DNA of 7,510 nucleotides, from NCBI GenBank assembly GCA_026394915.1, contig JAPLZS010000074.1, forward strand, positions 452-7,961. The letters are read 5' to 3'. Position 1 is the stretch's first letter, and the number at the start of each line of letters is the position of its first letter. The position numbers and the translations under genes are program-made. Under the pieces are notes generated by a model. It was not told where the DNA came from, did not search any database, and saw only the letters and a list, made by a program, of their open reading frames with translations. Positions 5,212 through 7,510 of the stretch are shown piece by piece. Source of the DNA: Candidatus Woesearchaeota archaeon (GTDB lineage: Archaea; Nanobdellota; Nanobdellia; Woesearchaeales; UBA12501).

Positions 5212-5700
5212 ATGAGTTCGCAAGAAGAAATTAGAAAGATGGGCGCAGACATTATTGCAGAGATACAAAGAGGTAGAAAGGTAGGCTATTCTGATAAACT
5301 TATCAAGAAATCTCTTGAGCTTTCAGGCTATTCTTCCGGATCAATAAAGCAGGCCTTCAAGGAGCTGGAAAAGCGGAAGAATGGCAATGGAAATGGCGTT
5401 GTTTTCCACACTCAGAGCATAAAAAAGGCGAATGATGCCCACAATAAGCCTTCTGCCGGCAAAAAACCTTCGCAGAGTTCACAACCTTCACAGGCATCTC
5501 CTTCAGAGGCCTCTGAAATCATGCAAGAACCGATACAGCCAGAACTTCAGCCAGCCCTTGCCCAGCCAATAGCTGCAAAAAAGCATAAACACTGGCTTAA
5601 GATACTTATTGAGATAGTGCTTGGCATCCTGATATTCTCTGTTATCGGAATAATGTTGTATCTTTATTTCCTTCCTGCTGTGAGCAATACGATTGTTTAG
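5212..5700 (+). CDS. C-terminally membrane-anchored protein with small helical N-terminal domain
   Basis: Not a named family that I recognise. Of 162 residues, 5-55 form a compact helical unit (ADIIAEIQRGRKVGYSDKLI, then KKSLELSGYSSGSIKQAFKELEKRK). Its pattern of Gly-Tyr-Ser, helix, Gly-Tyr-Ser-x-x-x-Ile resembles UBA-like three-helix repeats seen at the ends of some archaeal and candidate-phyla membrane proteins. Residues 56-122 are a low-complexity linker rich in Ser, Pro, Gln and Ala, and 127-155 are one strongly hydrophobic helix preceded by KKHKHW. With no signal peptide and a positive charge before the helix, the N-terminal part should face the cytoplasm. The ATG has no clear ribosome site. 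It lies 22 bases after the winged-helix gene, and an AAATAAAT stretch (5184-5191) overlapping that gene's stop could serve as a leaderless promoter. The function may be membrane tethering of a partner, which is inference only. Confidence 0.75.
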   Translation: MSSQEEIRKMGADIIAEIQRGRKVGYSDKLIKKSLELSGYSSGSIKQAFKELEKRKNGNGNGVVFHTQSIKKANDAHNKPSAGKKPSQSSQPSQASPSEASEIMQEPIQPELQPALAQPIAAKKHKHWLKILIEIVLGILIFSVIGIMLYLYFLPAVSNTIV

Positions 5701-5706
5701 GGAGTT

Positions 5707-5726
5707 TATAATCTTGATATAATCTT
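5707..5726 (+). repeat. Near-tandem TATAATCTT repeat between convergent genes
   Basis: TATAATCTT occurs at 5707-5715 and 5718-5726 with an 11-base period, in the AT-rich 62-base gap between the membrane protein gene and the methyltransferase gene. The core TATAATCT also appears in two other gaps (543-550, 2165-2172). No clear terminator hairpin is present in this gap. Confidence 0.45.
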
Positions 5727-5762
5727 ATAATACTATAAATCATTTAGAAATTATTCTTCTGA

Positions 5763-6455
5763 TTACTTTACCTTATTCAGAAAACCCATGAGCGCAAATG
5801 CCTCTCTCTTTGTCATGAAGCTCTTTGTGACCATCCTTCTCCAGAGCCTTCTCTGGGTCTCTTTCTTCTCTTTTGTGGCGAATTCAAGCCTGTCAAGCAT
5901 GTCATCAATCATCCTGAACAGCTGCTTCTTCTCTTCTTCGCCGATCAGCGGGATATTGCTGCTGATCTTCTTCTTCCCAAGCAGGGAATATATCTCATAG
6001 AGTATGACTGCAACAGAATGGCTTAGGTTCAGCGCAGGATAATCGCTTGAAGAGGGTATTGATACTACAAAATCACACAGATTTACCTCTTCATTGCTCA
6101 GTCCATGGGATTCCCTGCCGAATACTATGACTATCCTGTTTTTTCCCCCTGCTTCACTGAGTTTTTCTGCAAACTGCTTAGGATCTATAGGGGATCTTGG
6201 TATATTATAGTCTGTTCCAATCTTTGAAGTTGTTGCAACGGCAACATCAAAACTGCTAATCACAGAAATATCTGCTATCTTTGCTTTCTTAAGAATATCT
6301 CTTGCATGAGAAGCCCTGTCCAATGCATCTTTTGACAGATGATCGCACTTTGGATCTATCAGGATAAGGTTCCTGAAATCAAAGTTCTTCATCACTCTTG
6401 CGACTGCGCCTACATTGCCTGCGTTTTCAGGCCCAATAAGAGCTATTGATATCAT
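5763..6455 (-). CDS. trmJ: SPOUT-family tRNA 2'-O-methyltransferase, TrmJ type
   Basis: An AdoMet-dependent methylase with the trefoil-knot SPOUT fold. In archaea the TrmJ group methylates the ribose of C32 in the tRNA anticodon loop. The protein has 230 residues. Seen: motif 1 NAGNVGAVARVMKNF (11-25), with the conserved N11 and the catalytic-type R20; motif 2 IVFGRESHGLSNEEV (110-124); motif 3 IPSSSDYPALNLSHSVAVIL (133-152), with the NLS turn that holds AdoMet; then a helical C-terminal extension (about 172-230, IGEEEKKQLFRMIDDMLDRL) typical of TrmJ. The start is ATG at 6453-6455 rather than a GTG 18 bases further upstream, because GGTGG (6461-6465) is five bases before this ATG and the protein then begins MISIALIGPENAGN as relatives do. 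The gene follows the site-2 protease gene by 67 bases on the same strand and may be transcribed with it. Assignment to TrmJ rather than another TrmH-like methylase is likely but not certain. Confidence 0.88.
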   Translation of the reverse strand: MISIALIGPENAGNVGAVARVMKNFDFRNLILIDPKCDHLSKDALDRASHARDILKKAKIADISVISSFDVAVATTSKIGTDYNIPRSPIDPKQFAEKLSEAGGKNRIVIVFGRESHGLSNEEVNLCDFVVSIPSSSDYPALNLSHSVAVILYEIYSLLGKKKISSNIPLIGEEEKKQLFRMIDDMLDRLEFATKEKKETQRRLWRRMVTKSFMTKREAFALMGFLNKVK

Positions 6456-6460
6456 CTGAT

Positions 6461-6465
6461 CCACC
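6461..6465 (-). promoter_or_regulatory. Ribosome binding site GGTGG that sets the methyltransferase start
   Basis: On the minus strand GGTGG, within GGGTGGATCAG, lies five bases before the ATG at 6455. The upstream in-frame GTG at 6471-6473 has no comparable site. Confidence 0.6.
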
Positions 6466-6522
6466 CATATCACATTTCTTTACTTTGTATCATTCTCTAC
6501 GTTCTTCTTTACTATCTTATTA

Positions 6523-7510
6523 TCAGAAGAATCCTGCAAGGATATTGGCTATTATCAGCAGGACAAAGAAGATTGCAATGCCTTTCCATACTTTCATGGC
6601 TTTCTTCTTGTCAAAATAATGCAGCAGAGAGATATAAACCATCTTTCCGCCGTCTGTTATCGGCAGCGGCACAAGATTGAACAGCCCTATTCCAAGATTG
6701 AGTATGAAGAGCCATAATATCAGGCCTGCTGTCCATATCATCGCATCAGGAGCAAATGAGCCGTATTTTGCCTTGAATGACGGCTTCACTACCGAGTTCT
6801 GTGAAAGGTAAGCGCCCATGTAAGCGAGGCTTGCATTTTCTGGATTCTGGGCAAGTTTCAATGAGTATTCTGTCTTGTTTGTTGTTATGTTCACAAAGTC
6901 TCCAGGAGACATTGCCTTGAGGGCATCTGAAAGGTTCTCAACAGTGAAGATATCCATGTCTCCGACCTTTATTATCATCTCTCCGGGTGTTATGCCTGCC
7001 ATTTCTGCAGGCAGGCTTCCGTTTGTGCCATTTATCAGGCCGCTGACAACAACGCCATTATCTTGTGTTATCGAACCCAATACAGGATTCACAACAAAGA
7101 ACATCAATCCAAGAGCAATGAAAGCAAAAACAATGTTTGAGAATGAACCTGCAGCAAACACGGATAACTGGTGCAGTCTCGGACTTTTCTCCATCTTCTT
7201 CTCATCCGGCTCCACAAATGCAGCAGGGACCAGAGGGACAACTATTCCGAGGAAAGCAAGCCCGCTTGACTTTATCCTGAAACCATATCTCCTGCTTATC
7301 ACTCCGTGCGAGAATTCATGCACTATCACAAGCAGGAACACACTTATTATCCAGTAGAAGAAAGGCACGTAGAATGTTCCCTTTACTTTGAAAGGAAGCA
7401 CTAATGCAACAGCAGACGGAGTTGCAGGTATCAATATGACTTTTACAAGATTTTCTACAAGGGAATAGCACATCATACCCATCCCCATGAATCCGACAAT
7501 TATGCCTGTG
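6523..7510 (-). CDS. Site-2 protease (M50 intramembrane metalloprotease) with PDZ domain, N-terminus beyond window
   Basis: A membrane-embedded zinc protease that cleaves transmembrane segments of other proteins. The frame stays open to the right edge (reading GIIVGF before the first methionine in the window, at 7488), so the start lies outside and at least 328 residues are present. Numbered from that methionine: a hydrophobic helix up to about 10; a helix at 42-62 with the zinc motif HEFSH (57-61, catalytic E58); AFVEPDE (90-96); GSFSNIVFAFIALGLMFFVV (114-133); a PDZ domain at about 144-212, with AEMAGITPGEMIIKVGDM as the usual G-x-x-GD-x-I core; a helix at 250-272 leading to NLVPLPITDGG (271-281), whose D279 is the third zinc ligand; and a final helix at 303-321. 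All catalytic residues are present. Family members release membrane-bound regulators or degrade leftover signal peptides. The substrate is unknown. The gene lies upstream of the TrmJ-like gene on the same strand. Confidence 0.92.
   Translation of the reverse strand, partial: TGIIVGFMGMGMMCYSLVENLVKVILIPATPSAVALVLPFKVKGTFYVPFFYWIISVFLLVIVHEFSHGVISRRYGFRIKSSGLAFLGIVVPLVPAAFVEPDEKKMEKSPRLHQLSVFAAGSFSNIVFAFIALGLMFFVVNPVLGSITQDNGVVVSGLINGTNGSLPAEMAGITPGEMIIKVGDMDIFTVENLSDALKAMSPGDFVNITTNKTEYSLKLAQNPENASLAYMGAYLSQNSVVKPSFKAKYGSFAPDAMIWTAGLILWLFILNLGIGLFNLVPLPITDGGKMVYISLLHYFDKKKAMKVWKGIAIFFVLLIIANILAGFF

Noticed and set aside
6994..7016. Inverted repeat GCCTGCC/GGCAGGC inside the protease gene
   Set aside because: The seven-base arms with a nine-base loop fall in the conserved AEMAG part of the PDZ domain, where codon use explains it.
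6875..7357. 160-codon plus-strand frame opposite the site-2 protease gene
   Set aside because: The minus-strand frame carries HEFSH, PDZ and PITDGG motifs. The plus frame has no recognisable domain or ribosome site.

Overview
The window looks like a chromosomal segment of an archaeon, most probably a DPANN lineage of the Woesearchaeota/Pacearchaeota type. The reasons are archaeal TATA boxes (TTTATAAAC, TATATAAATA) placed 25-30 bases upstream of starts, a mixture of leaderless genes and genes with strong GAGGTGA-type Shine-Dalgarno sites, TTG starts, T-rich stretches after genes, and a gene set in archaeal form (archaeal-type topoisomerase I with a TDYDIEGE Toprim motif, an archaeal TrmJ-like SPOUT methylase, a PDZ-containing S2P protease, a PfkB kinase). 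The lineage is inferred from the style of the proteins and no search was run. Nothing looks like a phage, transposon, CRISPR array, tRNA or rRNA.

Layout. At the left edge is the 5' part of a type IA topoisomerase gene (minus strand). It diverges, over a 261-base regulatory gap, from a gene for a small four-helix membrane protein (649-1044, TTG start), which is followed by a PfkB-family sugar/nucleoside kinase (1134-2129). Next comes a very short gene with its own TATA box for a roughly 42-residue tail-anchored protein (2236-2364). It converges on a large minus-strand gene (2429-3835) encoding an amino-acid-kinase domain fused to an N-acetylglutamate-synthase-type acetyltransferase domain. This gene diverges from an ACT-domain protein gene (4018-4686); the shared 182-base gap holds TATA boxes, a tandem 9-base repeat and a perfect 10-base-arm inverted repeat.

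The right part holds a leaderless winged-helix regulator gene (4785-5189), closely followed by a gene for a C-terminally membrane-anchored protein with a small helical N-terminal domain and a Pro/Ser/Gln-rich linker (5212-5700). These converge on a minus-strand pair: a SPOUT tRNA 2'-O-methyltransferase of the TrmJ type (5763-6455) and, upstream of it, a site-2 protease (6523 to beyond the right edge).

Most genes are single housekeeping units. The part most worth attention is 2365-4686: an N-acetylglutamate kinase/synthase-like fusion, in which both glycine-rich kinase loops are altered but several other kinase and acetyltransferase signatures remain. It sits back to back with an ACT-domain (amino-acid-sensing type) protein across a palindrome-bearing promoter region. 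A regulatory link between the two is a hypothesis. A second theme is membrane proteins of unknown function (649, 2236, 5212), two of them tail-anchored, near an intramembrane protease; this is suggestive only.
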